Shown here piece by piece: positions 42,831 to 52,007 of a stretch of DNA of 64,000 bases. The stretch's first letter is position 1. Every line of letters starts with the position of its first letter. Position numbers and translations under genes: made by a program. Below the pieces are notes generated by a model that had not been told where the DNA came from, made no database searches, and saw only the letters and a program-made list of their open reading frames with translations. The stretch is taken from NCBI GenBank assembly GCA_937129145.1, contig CAKZMU010000056.1, forward strand, positions 81,182 through 145,181, given 5' to 3'. The DNA is from an uncultured Lacinutrix sp. GTDB taxonomy: Bacteria > Bacteroidota > Bacteroidia > Flavobacteriales > Flavobacteriaceae.

Positions 42831-45455
42831 TTAAAATTGTTGTCCAATTATAAAGTGTGTTTCCCATCCATGTTTTACTGTTTGACCAGGTAATGGATCG
42901 AATCCATGACCAAAGTCAATACCAAGTAAACCAAAGGCTGGCATAAATAATCTAATACCTAAACCTGCCGATCGTTTTAATGCGAAAGGGTTGTAATCTT
43001 TAAAACTATCGTATGACGCACCAGCTTCTAAAAAGGCTAATGCATATATTTTTGCTTGTTGTGATTTTAGGGTTATTGGGTATCTTAATTCTAAAGAGAA
43101 CTTGTTATATATAGTACCACCATCTTGTGATGACAGCGATTGGTTTGGATACCCTCTAAGGGCAATTGCCTCTCTACCATCTAAACTGTAAGTTCCCATA
43201 CCGTCTCCACCAAGAAAATAACGCTCAAAAGGAATAATACCTCTATCGTTGTTGTAAGCACCTAAGAAACCAAATTCCATTTTTGGTCTCAATACCATAT
43301 CGCCAACAACTTTGGTGTACCATTCGCCATTAAATTTTACTTTATAAAACTCTAACCATTTAAAACGTTCTTGATCTATTTCTGATATTCTATTAGCGGC
43401 ATCACTTCTAACAGAGTTAGAATTATTGGTGTTATTTTGAACTTCTAGTTGGTCTTCTCTTTCTTCTTTTAGTGCTGTATAGTCAACACTATTAAAAGCC
43501 GAATAAGGTAACGACAGTTTTGCTGTGATAGCAAATTTAGAACCACCAGTAGGGTAAATAGGATCAAAATTTGTATTATCTCTACTTAAACCAATAGTAT
43601 ATGCTAAGTTGTTTGACGACCCATCACCAAAGGTAAATAAACCAGTATTATAGTTTTTTAAATCGTAATGCTGAAAACTAACTGCTTGAGATAACACAAA
43701 GAAATCATCTGGCACTGTCAACCTTTTTGCAAGCCCAACAGATAGCCCTGTAATATTAAAACGTCTGTCTTTATCTGCATCTCTTGTTGCAGGATTATAT
43801 AAAAACTGCTTTGTATGTGATATAGATGTAGAAAAGCTTACAGGTTTTTTACCACCAAACCAAGGCTCAGAAAAAGAGAAACTATAAGTTTGATAAAACC
43901 TACTTGCCTGTAAACGAAGCGCTAGTTTTTGACCATCTCCCATAGGGATTGGTGTATAAGCTTCCTTTTTAAAGATATCTTTTATAGAGAAGTTATTAAA
44001 CGATAAACCTAAAGTACCAATAAAGCCACCACCACCATAACCACCTTGCAATTCTATTTGGCTAGAACCACGCTCAACTACTGAGTATTCCATATCTAAA
44101 ATACCATCGTTAGCGTTTACATTTTTAAAATTAGGTGCTATTTGTTGCGCATCAAAAAAGCCTAATTGTCCAAGCTCACGAATGGTACGAAGTACATCCG
44201 CCTTATTATATCTTTGTCCAGGACGCGTTCTAATCTCTCTATAGATAACATGGTCGTTGGTTTTGTCGTTTCCAACAACAGATATTTTATTAAAATATGC
44301 TGGTTTACCTTCAACAATTCTAATTTCCATATCAATTACATTGCCATCTGCACTAGTTTCAACTGGTGTTATATTTGAGAATAAATAGCCATTATTTTGA
44401 TAGAGGTTTGCTAAATCGTTACCATCAGGTTTTGTTTCGTCCTGAATTCTTTTTTCAAGCTCAACACCATTATAGGTGTCTCCTTTATCAATACGTAGAA
44501 TACTGTTTAGGAATTGGTCAGTAAAAACGGTGTTTCCTAAAAATGTAATGTCTCCATAGGTGTATTTTTCACCTTCTTCTAATTCTATGTTTAGTGTTAC
44601 TGTGTTATCAGGGTTGTAAATTAAAGAATCGGAAATGATACGTGCATCACGATAACCGTTTTCTTTATATTTATCTACAATACTCACCAAGTCTTCGTTG
44701 AAGTCTGCCTCGATGTATTTTGAACGCTTAAAAATTCTTATTGGGTTTTTCTTTTTGGTATTTTTCATGGCTTTTCTAAGCTTTTTACTTTTAAGCTTTT
44801 CATTGCCATTAAACACAATGTCTTTTATTTTGATTTTATTACCTCTATCAATATCAAGTTTCATGTTGACTCTTTGTTTCTCGATAGAGTCTGTTACTTC
44901 GGAAGTTGTAATGTTAACATCCGCTTTTAAAAACCCCTTTTTACGGTAAGAGTTTTCTAAATAATTTTTGGTAGTGGTAATTAAGTTCTCGGTAACTTTT
45001 ACACCAGCGTCAAGTTTATTGTCTTTAATAATGTCTTCGAACTTAGATTTTTTCACACCAACAATATTTACATCTTTAAGCTCTGGAAGGTCTTTTATCT
45101 CAATTTCAATGTTAGCTACATTGCCCTCAATGCTACTTATAAAAATCTCTATATCACTAAATAGATTTAATTTCCATAGTTTATTTATTGCTTCACGAGT
45201 TATGGAAAGTGAAGTAGATGGTACTGTAATTTCTTGCCCTTTTCTTAACCCTGAATAAGTTATTACAGATTCTGTATTAAAACCTGTGCTTCCAGTAACT
45301 GTAATGTCGCCAATAGTATAAGTTTTTGAATTTTGGGTGTTTCCTACTTGCGCAGATATGTTTATGCTACTACATATAAATGCAATACATAAAAGTCTAG
45401 TAATATTTGCTTTCAATAGTTTAATATTAGCTAAGTTGTTCACTCGTTTTTCCAA
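42831..45455 (-). CDS. bamA: outer-membrane protein assembly factor BamA
   Basis: This 874-residue protein has a signal segment (about 17-36, LLCIAFICSSINISAQ), five POTRA-type repeats (about 45-455; e.g. YTIGDITVTG, RGNKIKIKDIVFNGNEKL, GEKYTYGDITFLGNTVF) and a 16-strand barrel. The VERGSSQIELQGGYGGGGF segment leads into the barrel, the loop-6 RGY motif is ALRGYPNQSL, and the C-terminal phenylalanine is present. It inserts barrel proteins into the outer membrane. The ATG at 45455 overlaps uppS by 29 bp; a TTG shortly downstream would remove the overlap. Confidence 0.95.
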   Translation of the reverse strand: MEKRVNNLANIKLLKANITRLLCIAFICSSINISAQVGNTQNSKTYTIGDITVTGSTGFNTESVITYSGLRKGQEITVPSTSLSITREAINKLWKLNLFSDIEIFISSIEGNVANIEIEIKDLPELKDVNIVGVKKSKFEDIIKDNKLDAGVKVTENLITTTKNYLENSYRKKGFLKADVNITTSEVTDSIEKQRVNMKLDIDRGNKIKIKDIVFNGNEKLKSKKLRKAMKNTKKKNPIRIFKRSKYIEADFNEDLVSIVDKYKENGYRDARIISDSLIYNPDNTVTLNIELEEGEKYTYGDITFLGNTVFTDQFLNSILRIDKGDTYNGVELEKRIQDETKPDGNDLANLYQNNGYLFSNITPVETSADGNVIDMEIRIVEGKPAYFNKISVVGNDKTNDHVIYREIRTRPGQRYNKADVLRTIRELGQLGFFDAQQIAPNFKNVNANDGILDMEYSVVERGSSQIELQGGYGGGGFIGTLGLSFNNFSIKDIFKKEAYTPIPMGDGQKLALRLQASRFYQTYSFSFSEPWFGGKKPVSFSTSISHTKQFLYNPATRDADKDRRFNITGLSVGLAKRLTVPDDFFVLSQAVSFQHYDLKNYNTGLFTFGDGSSNNLAYTIGLSRDNTNFDPIYPTGGSKFAITAKLSLPYSAFNSVDYTALKEEREDQLEVQNNTNNSNSVRSDAANRISEIDQERFKWLEFYKVKFNGEWYTKVVGDMVLRPKMEFGFLGAYNNDRGIIPFERYFLGGDGMGTYSLDGREAIALRGYPNQSLSSQDGGTIYNKFSLELRYPITLKSQQAKIYALAFLEAGASYDSFKDYNPFALKRSAGLGIRLFMPAFGLLGIDFGHGFDPLPGQTVKHGWETHFIIGQQF

Positions 45456-46167
45456 ATCGTCTTTCTCTTTGTTGATAGTTTATTATGGCTTCATACAAAT
45501 GTTGCTTTGTAAAATCTGGCCAAAATACATTAGTAAAATATAATTCGGCATAAGCAATTTGCCATAATAAGAAATTGCTTATACGTTGTTCGCCACTAGT
45601 TCTAATTAATAAATCTACGTCTGGCAAATTTTGCGTGTAAAGATGCTCATTAATTACCGATTCATCAATTTTTTCTGGCGAAATTATATTATTTTTAACT
45701 TTAATGCTTATTTGTTTAACAGTATTTATCAATTCATCTCTAGAACCATAACTTAATGCTAGTGTTAAGGTTAAGCGATTATTAGATTTTGTTAACTCCA
45801 TAACATCCAAAAGCTCTTTGTGTACTTTGGATGGTAAAGCTTTAAGGTCTCCAATAGCGTTAAGTTTTATGTTGTTTTTTTGAAGTGTTTTTATTTCCTT
45901 TTTTAAAGAGGAAATAAGCAGTTTCATAAGGGTTTGTACTTCTATTTTTGGTCTATTCCAGTTTTCGGTAGAGAAGGCATATAGTGTTAAATTTTTAACA
46001 CCAAGTTCTGCGCAACCCTCAACAACTTCTTTAACTGTTTTACTGCCTTTTTCATGACCAAATAAGCGTAGCTTGCCTTTTTGTTTAGCCCAACGACCGT
46101 TGCCATCCATAATAATAGCTATATGTTGAGGGAGATGGTCAATATGTATTTGCTCTTTTTTGTCCAC
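45427..46167 (-). CDS. uppS: isoprenyl transferase (undecaprenyl diphosphate synthase)
   Basis: This cis-prenyltransferase builds the C55 lipid carrier for cell-wall synthesis. Hallmarks are HIAIIMDGNGRWAKQKG (catalytic Asp21), LTLYAFSTENWNRP, and the C-terminal DLLIRTSGEQRISNFLLWQIAYAELYF followed by WPDF. I place the start at a GTG at 46167, giving 246 residues, the usual flavobacterial length. It lies 1 bp after the DUF6089 stop, so translation is probably coupled. A TTG at 46200 would add 11 residues inside the upstream gene. The 3' end overlaps the bamA ATG. Confidence 0.95.
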   Translation of the reverse strand: MDKKEQIHIDHLPQHIAIIMDGNGRWAKQKGKLRLFGHEKGSKTVKEVVEGCAELGVKNLTLYAFSTENWNRPKIEVQTLMKLLISSLKKEIKTLQKNNIKLNAIGDLKALPSKVHKELLDVMELTKSNNRLTLTLALSYGSRDELINTVKQISIKVKNNIISPEKIDESVINEHLYTQNLPDVDLLIRTSGEQRISNFLLWQIAYAELYFTNVFWPDFTKQHLYEAIINYQQRERRFGKTSEQLS

Positions 46168-46168
46168 G

Positions 46169-46855
46169 TTAAAAATCGCAGTAACAGGGTTTTCGTCCAA
46201 AGGTATAAGTTAAAGTAATACCTGTAAACATATACCAGTCATTATTATTTAAATTTCCAAAGCTATAATTAAAAAGAGAGGCTCTTTCTGGGAAATTACT
46301 GTCAAGCTCATCAGTAAACGTATAGCGCGCTCCAATTTCAGCAGCTAATAAAATATGGTCGGTTATGGTTGTTTTATAGCCTAATGCCATTGGAATTCCA
46401 TACGCCCAACTTGATGTATTTTCTGGAGTTTGCACACCATTTCTAAAATAATAATTATCATGTTTTGTAAATGAAATACCTGTGTAAATATAGGGTGTAG
46501 ATTTATTACCATCTTTATGAAGGTTAAAATCAAAGAATGTAAACTCCATTCCTAAGGCTATTTCCAATATATCGCCGTTAAACGAATAGTCTCGTTGTAT
46601 TCTCCTTGGGTCGTCCGATTTGTAATCTTGCGCATCCAATTCGCTAAAAATAACCGATAACCTATAAGAATGTCTTGGGCTTCGATTCCATTTAAAAAGC
46701 CCACCAAAAGCGGGTTTGTTGGGAGCAATGTATTTTGTTGAACCTACATCTCCAATTAAATTACTTCCACCAGCAAAAACACCAACCTCATAAATTTGGG
46801 CGTAATTTAATTGACTGCTTAAAACGCATATAATAAAAATGGTTAAATACCTCAT
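46169..46855 (-). CDS. DUF6089 family outer-membrane protein
   Basis: This 228-residue protein has a signal peptide (1-19, ending NYAQ) and the family opening IYEVGVFAGGSNLIGDVGSTKYI followed by FKWNRSPRHSYRLS. An eight-strand-type barrel follows, ending TLTYTFGRKPCYCDF. The family is found next to uppS and bamA in Bacteroidota; its task is unknown. A TATATTTG box (minus strand, 46873-46880) upstream may be a -7 element. The stop is 1 bp from the proposed uppS start. Confidence 0.88.
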   Translation of the reverse strand: MRYLTIFIICVLSSQLNYAQIYEVGVFAGGSNLIGDVGSTKYIAPNKPAFGGLFKWNRSPRHSYRLSVIFSELDAQDYKSDDPRRIQRDYSFNGDILEIALGMEFTFFDFNLHKDGNKSTPYIYTGISFTKHDNYYFRNGVQTPENTSSWAYGIPMALGYKTTITDHILLAAEIGARYTFTDELDSNFPERASLFNYSFGNLNNNDWYMFTGITLTYTFGRKPCYCDF

Positions 46856-46952
46856 AGATGTTCAAAAGTTTGCAAATATAATAAATCTAATGAGCCTATT
46901 ATAATTTGTCGTTTAGTATTACAGATAAACACTAATTAAGAAAATTTATTGC

Positions 46953-47837
46953 CTAATTCCGCTTATCTTCACCCCATAGAAGTTTATTGCGCAGTGTGTT
47001 TAAAAAACTTTCGCTATTAAGCTCAATCATTTTAATTTTGAAGTCAGCTAATTTTATAATAACGGTTGAGTTATTATCTAAAGTTGCTATTCTAGAATCA
47101 AGAGAGACTAAAAAACTATCTTCCCTACCACTAACTTTTAATTTTATTTCGGTAGAATTTTGAATAACCAAAGGTCTAGCGTTTAAATTGTGAGGCGCTA
47201 TAGGCGTTAATGTAATACTATCAGATTCTGGCATAATAACAGGCCCTCCACAGCTTAGAGAATATCCTGTTGACCCAGTTGGTGTAGAAATTATGAGCCC
47301 ATCTGCCCAATACGATGTTAAATATTCATTATCTAAACTCGTTTCAACCGTAATCATGGAAGTCGTGTTTTTTCGAACTACAGAAATCTCATTTAAAGCA
47401 GCATTAAACTCGAATAACGATTCATTTTCAGGTTCGGTTCTAATGGTAAGTAGGCTTCTTTCAGAAATTCTATAATTGCCTTTTACAATATCGTCTATCG
47501 CTTTTGCAATATTATTTTTTTGGATGGTCGCCAAAAACCCTAAACGACCAGTGTTTATACCAATAATTGGAATACTTAAATCACGTATATAAGTCACAGC
47601 TCTTAAAATGGTGCCATCGCCACCAATGCTTATAAGCAACTCGAAAGAACTGTCTAACTGATGAAAAGTATTAAAATTCTTCGCTGTTTTTTGAAAACTA
47701 TGTTCATCTTTGATTGAATCAAAAAAAGAAGCTTCTATATAAACATTAAAAGGTTTTTTATTGCAAATTTGAAGAAGACTTTCAATGGAACTTAGCGAGT
47801 TTTTTTGGTATACTTGACCGTAAATAGCAACCTTCAT
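46953..47837 (-). CDS. nadK: NAD kinase
   Basis: This 294-residue enzyme phosphorylates NAD to NADP. It has the catalytic motif ISIGGDGTILRAV (Asp74), IGINTGRLGFLA, and the nucleotide-binding TPTGSTGYSLSCGGPVIMP, followed by ITPIAPHNLNARPLV. It lies 4 bp after the CBS protein gene. Length and motifs are normal. Confidence 0.96.
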   Translation of the reverse strand: MKVAIYGQVYQKNSLSSIESLLQICNKKPFNVYIEASFFDSIKDEHSFQKTAKNFNTFHQLDSSFELLISIGGDGTILRAVTYIRDLSIPIIGINTGRLGFLATIQKNNIAKAIDDIVKGNYRISERSLLTIRTEPENESLFEFNAALNEISVVRKNTTSMITVETSLDNEYLTSYWADGLIISTPTGSTGYSLSCGGPVIMPESDSITLTPIAPHNLNARPLVIQNSTEIKLKVSGREDSFLVSLDSRIATLDNNSTVIIKLADFKIKMIELNSESFLNTLRNKLLWGEDKRN

Positions 47838-47841
47838 ACAC

Positions 47842-48498
47842 TTATAGGTTTAGATATTTGTTTAAATAATCCGAACGGTCTTTAAGGTTTTGTACAAAGG
47901 TATCGTCTTCATGTCCAGAAACTATGTTATAACTATAACGTCTAAAACTTTGGATGATATCGTTTAATCCTGTATTTCCAATTTTAAGTGTTATTTGCAC
48001 CATGTCATTTTCTGTTTTAGAAATAAATGCACCTAAAAGTTTACCGTTATTCGATTCCGTAATCTGGCAAACTTCACTAAATGAATAGTCATTATATCCT
48101 TTTTCAATAATTAAAATACCACCTGGTTCTGAGAAAAAAGGCGTTTGATTAAACATTGAAATTATATCATTAAGCTCATAGTATCCTAAGTACTGATTTT
48201 TATCGCCTAAAACAGGCATAATATTGGTGTCTTTTTGAGCAAACGCTTCTAAAACATCTAACCAAAGAGTTGATTTTCTAACAAAAAAACCTTCTAATGT
48301 GTACAAATTGTCACCGATTGATTTACCTGAATCAAAGCAATGCGCATCAGTTTCAGAGATGCATCCAATATAAACACCGTCTTTTTGAATAGGAATATGC
48401 GAATACGTTAACTGATTAAAAAGTTGTTGCGCATCACCTACATTACTTGTGACTTTTAAAGGTTTAATGTCATTAATTATATACTCGCTTAAAGGCAT
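47842..48498 (-). CDS. CBS domain-containing protein
   Basis: This 218-residue protein has two CBS-like halves in the N-terminal part (about 1-125; HIPIQKDGVYIGCISETDA and IMPVLGDKNQYLGYYELNDI). A C-terminal part (about 140-205) looks ACT-like (GGILIIEKGYNDYSFSEVCQITESNN). CBS domains bind adenine nucleotides. It is the first gene of the minus-strand envelope cluster, 4 bp before nadK, which may reflect a link to nucleotide level (inference). Confidence 0.87.
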   Translation of the reverse strand: MPLSEYIINDIKPLKVTSNVGDAQQLFNQLTYSHIPIQKDGVYIGCISETDAHCFDSGKSIGDNLYTLEGFFVRKSTLWLDVLEAFAQKDTNIMPVLGDKNQYLGYYELNDIISMFNQTPFFSEPGGILIIEKGYNDYSFSEVCQITESNNGKLLGAFISKTENDMVQITLKIGNTGLNDIIQSFRRYSYNIVSGHEDDTFVQNLKDRSDYLNKYLNL

Positions 48499-48587
48499 AA
48501 TTAGGGTTTGTTATTAACTGCAAAATAATCAAAAATAAGTACAATAAGCGTAAGTTACTTTGTATTTTTGTGTTTAAATTTTTACTG

Positions 48588-49301
48588 ATGACAAAGTTAA
48601 GTGTAAACATAAATAAGATAGCAACATTACGTAATTCAAGAGGTGGAGACACACCAAACGTCGTGCAATTTGCTAAAGATGTTCAGGAATTTGGAGCCGA
48701 AGGTGTCACGATTCACCCACGACCAGACGAACGCCATATACGCTATCAAGATGCGTACGACTTAAAATCAGTTGTACATACTGAGTATAATATTGAAGGA
48801 AACCCAATTCCTAAATTTGTCGATATGGTGTTGGATATTAAACCAACCCAAGTCACTTTGGTTCCAGATGCTATTGATGCCATAACGAGTAACGCTGGTT
48901 GGGACACTATAAAACACAAAGACTTTTTAACCGAAATAATTAAAGAGTTTAAAAACAATGGTATTAGAACCTCTATTTTTTTAGACCCAGTTATTGAACA
49001 GGTTGATGGCGCTATGGAAACAGATGCTGATAGAATTGAGTTATATACCGAAGCGTTTGCACATCAATACAGTCTTGGAAATAATAAAGCTATTGAGCCT
49101 TATACAAAATGTGCAATTAAATGTAATGAATTAGGCTTAGGCATAAATGCAGGACACGATTTGTCGCTTGATAACATTCAATTTTTTAAAGAAAATATCC
49201 CTAACCTTTTAGAAGTTTCTATTGGTCACGCCTTAATTTCTGAAAGCTTGTATTTAGGAATTGAAAATGTTGTACAAATGTATTTAAACAAGTTAAAATA
49301 A
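48588..49301 (+). CDS. pdxJ: pyridoxine 5'-phosphate synthase
   Basis: This 237-residue enzyme condenses 3-amino-2-oxopropyl phosphate with deoxyxylulose 5-phosphate in vitamin B6 synthesis. Markers are LSVNINKIATLRNSRGGDTPN, VTIHPRPDERHIRYQD and a late GLGINAGHDLSL. The ATG at 48588 is chosen: an in-frame GTG at 48570 overlaps a TATTTTTG promoter-like box (48563-48570). The stop and the next gene's start share one base (TAATG), which points to translational coupling. Confidence 0.95.
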   Translation: MTKLSVNINKIATLRNSRGGDTPNVVQFAKDVQEFGAEGVTIHPRPDERHIRYQDAYDLKSVVHTEYNIEGNPIPKFVDMVLDIKPTQVTLVPDAIDAITSNAGWDTIKHKDFLTEIIKEFKNNGIRTSIFLDPVIEQVDGAMETDADRIELYTEAFAHQYSLGNNKAIEPYTKCAIKCNELGLGINAGHDLSLDNIQFFKENIPNLLEVSIGHALISESLYLGIENVVQMYLNKLK

Positions 49302-50065
49302 TGCTTTTACATTCTAACATCATAGGCGAAGGAAAGCCCTTTGTCATTTTACATGGTTTTTTGGGCATGGGAGATAACTGGAAAACGCTTGCAAAACAGT
49401 TTAGTGAAGAAGGTTATCAAATTCATTTAGTAGACCAACGCAATCATGGACGCAGTTTTCATAATGAAAACTTTGATTACGATATTTTAGCCGAAGACTT
49501 GAAAAATTACTGCAATTATCATAGTTTAGAGAATATTATTCTGTTAGGGCATTCTATGGGCGGAAAAACAGCTATGCTTTTTGCAGCAAAATACCCAGAT
49601 ATTGTCAAAAAACTAATTGTTGCCGATATATCTCCTCGTTTTTATCCAATACATCATGATGCTATTTTAGAAGGATTGGCATCTTTGGATTTTGAAACTC
49701 TCGAATCCAGAACAGAAGCCGATAAGCAGCTTTCAAAATACGTGTCTGAATTTGGAGTGCGCCAGTTTTTACTAAAAAACTTGTATTGGGTTGAAAAAGG
49801 ACAATTAGGTTTAAGAATTAATTTGGAAGTATTAACAGCCAATGTATCCGAAGTTGGTGAAGCGTTGCCGATTCACTTAAAATTTGAAGGAGATGCCTTG
49901 TTTTTGCGTGGTGATAAATCAGAGTATATTGGAGCAAACGATGAGCGGTTAATAAAAATGCAGTTTCCAAATGCTTCAATCAAAACTGTTACAAAAGCAG
50001 GTCATTGGCTGCACGCTGAAAACCCAAAAGAATTTTATCAATATGTGATGGATTTTATTAGTTAA
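49301..50065 (+). CDS. alpha/beta fold hydrolase (YbfF-like)
   Basis: This 254-residue cytoplasmic hydrolase has the oxyanion-hole segment ILHGFLGMGDNWK, DQRNHGRS, the nucleophile elbow LLGHSMGGKT (Ser85), and candidate acid and base residues in LRGDKSEYI (Asp205) and KAGHWLHAE (His235). It resembles the YbfF esterase group; the natural substrate is unknown. It overlaps the pdxJ stop by one base, so the two are co-translated. Confidence 0.9.
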   Translation: MLLHSNIIGEGKPFVILHGFLGMGDNWKTLAKQFSEEGYQIHLVDQRNHGRSFHNENFDYDILAEDLKNYCNYHSLENIILLGHSMGGKTAMLFAAKYPDIVKKLIVADISPRFYPIHHDAILEGLASLDFETLESRTEADKQLSKYVSEFGVRQFLLKNLYWVEKGQLGLRINLEVLTANVSEVGEALPIHLKFEGDALFLRGDKSEYIGANDERLIKMQFPNASIKTVTKAGHWLHAENPKEFYQYVMDFIS

Positions 50066-50108
50066 AACTAATATTTTGTATCTTGAGTTAAATTAAAAAA
50101 TTATTCAG

Positions 50109-50459
50109 ATGAAACTAATAATGAAACTCGTTTTAAGTGCTATTGCAGTAATTATTCTAGCAAAATTATTGCCAGGAGTATCCATAGACGACACTTTTAC
50201 AACACCTTTAATTGTTGCTTTAGTATTGGCAATTTTAAATGTATTGGTAAAACCTATTTTAATTATCCTAACCTTACCAATTACCATTATAACTTTAGGC
50301 TTATTTTTATTGGTGGTAAATGCCTTAATTATTCTTTTGGCAGATAAATTAATTGATGGTTTTGGCGTCTCAAGTATCTGGACTGCCATTCTTTTTAGTT
50401 TGCTGTTATCGTTTTTACAATCCATCCTTTATTCAGTATTAAAAGAAGATAAAAAATAG
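50109..50459 (+). CDS. phage holin family protein (small 4-TM membrane protein)
   Basis: This 116-residue protein is almost wholly hydrophobic, with four helices. It carries the family features ARILPGV-like (AKLLPGVSIDD), LVLAILNVLVKPILIILTLP and ITLGLFLLVVNALIILLADKLIDGF. Despite the database name, these chromosomal proteins are not evidence of a phage; none of the neighbours are phage genes. Confidence 0.88.
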   Translation: MKLIMKLVLSAIAVIILAKLLPGVSIDDTFTTPLIVALVLAILNVLVKPILIILTLPITIITLGLFLLVVNALIILLADKLIDGFGVSSIWTAILFSLLLSFLQSILYSVLKEDKK

Positions 50460-50482
50460 ACTGAATTTCAGTAAATTAAAAC

Positions 50483-50513
50483 TTTGTTCAATCTCAAAAA
50501 TATCGTACTTTTG
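50483..50513 (+). promoter_or_regulatory. flavobacterial promoter for trigger factor gene
   Basis: TTTG at 50483-50486 and a perfect TAnnTTTG box (TACTTTTG, 50506-50513) are separated by 19 bp. The expected start of transcription near 50519 gives a leader of ~19 nt before the ATG at 50538. Confidence 0.75.
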
Positions 50514-50537
50514 CAGCCAAATTTTATTTAAGTAAAA

Positions 50538-51863
50538 ATGAATATTACAAGAGAAAATATCGATGCATTAAATGCGGTAGTAAAAGTAGATATTGAAAAA
50601 AACGATTATGCCGATAAAGTAGAGAAAATCTTATCAGATTATCGTAAAACTGCAAACATTCCTGGTTTTAGAAAAGGGCACGTGCCAATGGGAATGGTAA
50701 AAAAGCAGTACGGAAAAGCAGTGTTGGTTGATGAGGTAAATAAATTGCTTCAAGATGCATTACATAAATATCTAACCGAAGAAAAATTGGATGTACTTGG
50801 TAATCCCTTACCAAAAGCACAAGACGATTTAAATTGGGATGCTGATAATTTTTCTTTTGAATTTGAACTAGGTTTAACTCCAGAATTTGATGTAAAACTT
50901 AAAGGAAAAAAAGCCATTACGCATTATAACATTGTTGCAGATGATAAAATGATTAACGAGCAGGTTGAAAATATTCAAAAGCAATATGGTAAGTTAGTTG
51001 CTAAAAATGAGGTTGAAGAAAAGGACGAAATTACAGGAACTTTTGTAAATGAAGAAAAAGAAATCAATAATACTGAAACCATCACTTTAGATAAATTAAA
51101 AGGAAAGGCAAATGCCAAAAAGTTTATAGGTGCTAAAGTTGGAGACGTTATAAAGCTAAAAACCAAAGGACTTTTTAATGACGACCACGATTTAATGAAC
51201 TTCTTAAAAGTACCACATGATGATGCTCATGGATTAGCAATTGATGTAGATTTTACGATAACCGAAGTTAATACAAGAGAACTTGCTGATTTAGACCAAG
51301 AGTTGTTCGATAAGTTATTTGGTAAAGGTGTTGTAACATCAGTAACCGAGTTAAAAGATAAAATTAAGGAAGATGCTGCAAAGCAGTTTGTACAGCAATC
51401 GGACCAAAAATTATTAAACGACGTGACTGAGTATTTAGTAGAAAACACAAAGTTTGATTTACCTGCTGAATTTTTACAAAAATGGATTCAAACTGCTGGT
51501 GAAGAACCGTTGGATGAAGAACAAGCAAAAGACGAATACGAAAAGTCTGAAAAAGCAATGCGTTACCAGTTGATTGAAAGTAAGCTAATTGTTGATAATG
51601 ACCTTCAAATTAACTTTGACGATTTAAAGGCGTACACGCACGAAATGATTAAAGGGCAAATGGCACAGTTTGGACAAATGAACCCATCTGAAAAAGAGCT
51701 TGATGATATTTCAGCTAGAATATTATCAAACCAAGATGAAGTAAAGCGTTTGTCTGAGCAATTAACAAGTCAAAAATTGTTAGCTTTTTATAAAGAAAAC
51801 GCTAATCTTAAGACTAAAGAATTATCGTACGATAAATTTGTAAAAGAAGTTTACGGCTCATAG
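50538..51863 (+). CDS. tig: trigger factor
   Basis: This 441-residue ribosome-bound chaperone has the signature IPGFRKGHVPMGMVKKQYGKAV in its N-terminal ribosome-binding domain (about 1-115). A central PPIase-like region (about 150-245) is followed by a helical C-terminal arm. The PPIase region looks degenerate relative to E. coli, as is usual in Bacteroidota. Trigger factor helps nascent chains fold. It has its own promoter and terminator and precedes clpP and clpX, an order seen widely in bacteria. Confidence 0.95.
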   Translation: MNITRENIDALNAVVKVDIEKNDYADKVEKILSDYRKTANIPGFRKGHVPMGMVKKQYGKAVLVDEVNKLLQDALHKYLTEEKLDVLGNPLPKAQDDLNWDADNFSFEFELGLTPEFDVKLKGKKAITHYNIVADDKMINEQVENIQKQYGKLVAKNEVEEKDEITGTFVNEEKEINNTETITLDKLKGKANAKKFIGAKVGDVIKLKTKGLFNDDHDLMNFLKVPHDDAHGLAIDVDFTITEVNTRELADLDQELFDKLFGKGVVTSVTELKDKIKEDAAKQFVQQSDQKLLNDVTEYLVENTKFDLPAEFLQKWIQTAGEEPLDEEQAKDEYEKSEKAMRYQLIESKLIVDNDLQINFDDLKAYTHEMIKGQMAQFGQMNPSEKELDDISARILSNQDEVKRLSEQLTSQKLLAFYKENANLKTKELSYDKFVKEVYGS

Positions 51864-51887
51864 TTTTAAAAATTCATTATATTTAGG

Positions 51888-51921
51888 GCGTTGAATTCTT
51901 TAGGGTTCAACGCTTTTTTTT
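51888..51921 (+). terminator. intrinsic terminator after tig
   Basis: GCGTTGAA (51888-51895) pairs with TTCAACGC (51906-51913), with a 10-nt loop and a T tract, 25 bp after the tig stop. Confidence 0.9.
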
Positions 51922-51933
51922 GACATTTTTTTA

Positions 51934-51985
51934 TGTCATCCTGAACCTTGTGCTGAACTTGTTTCAGTATTGTTTCAGGAACTTA
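51934..51985. repeat. nested palindromic intergenic repeat
   Basis: TCCTGAA (51939-51945) pairs with TTCAGGA (51974-51980), enclosing a second stem, CTGAA with TTCAG (51953-51967). It fills the gap between the tig terminator and clpP and resembles repeats recalled from other flavobacterial intergenic regions. Confidence 0.55.
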
Positions 51986-52007
51986 TCAATTAAAACAAAA
52001 AACAACT

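Noticed and set aside
50109..50459. Holin-like gene as a sign of a prophage
   Set aside because: The family name is misleading; all neighbours are housekeeping genes and no phage gene is present.
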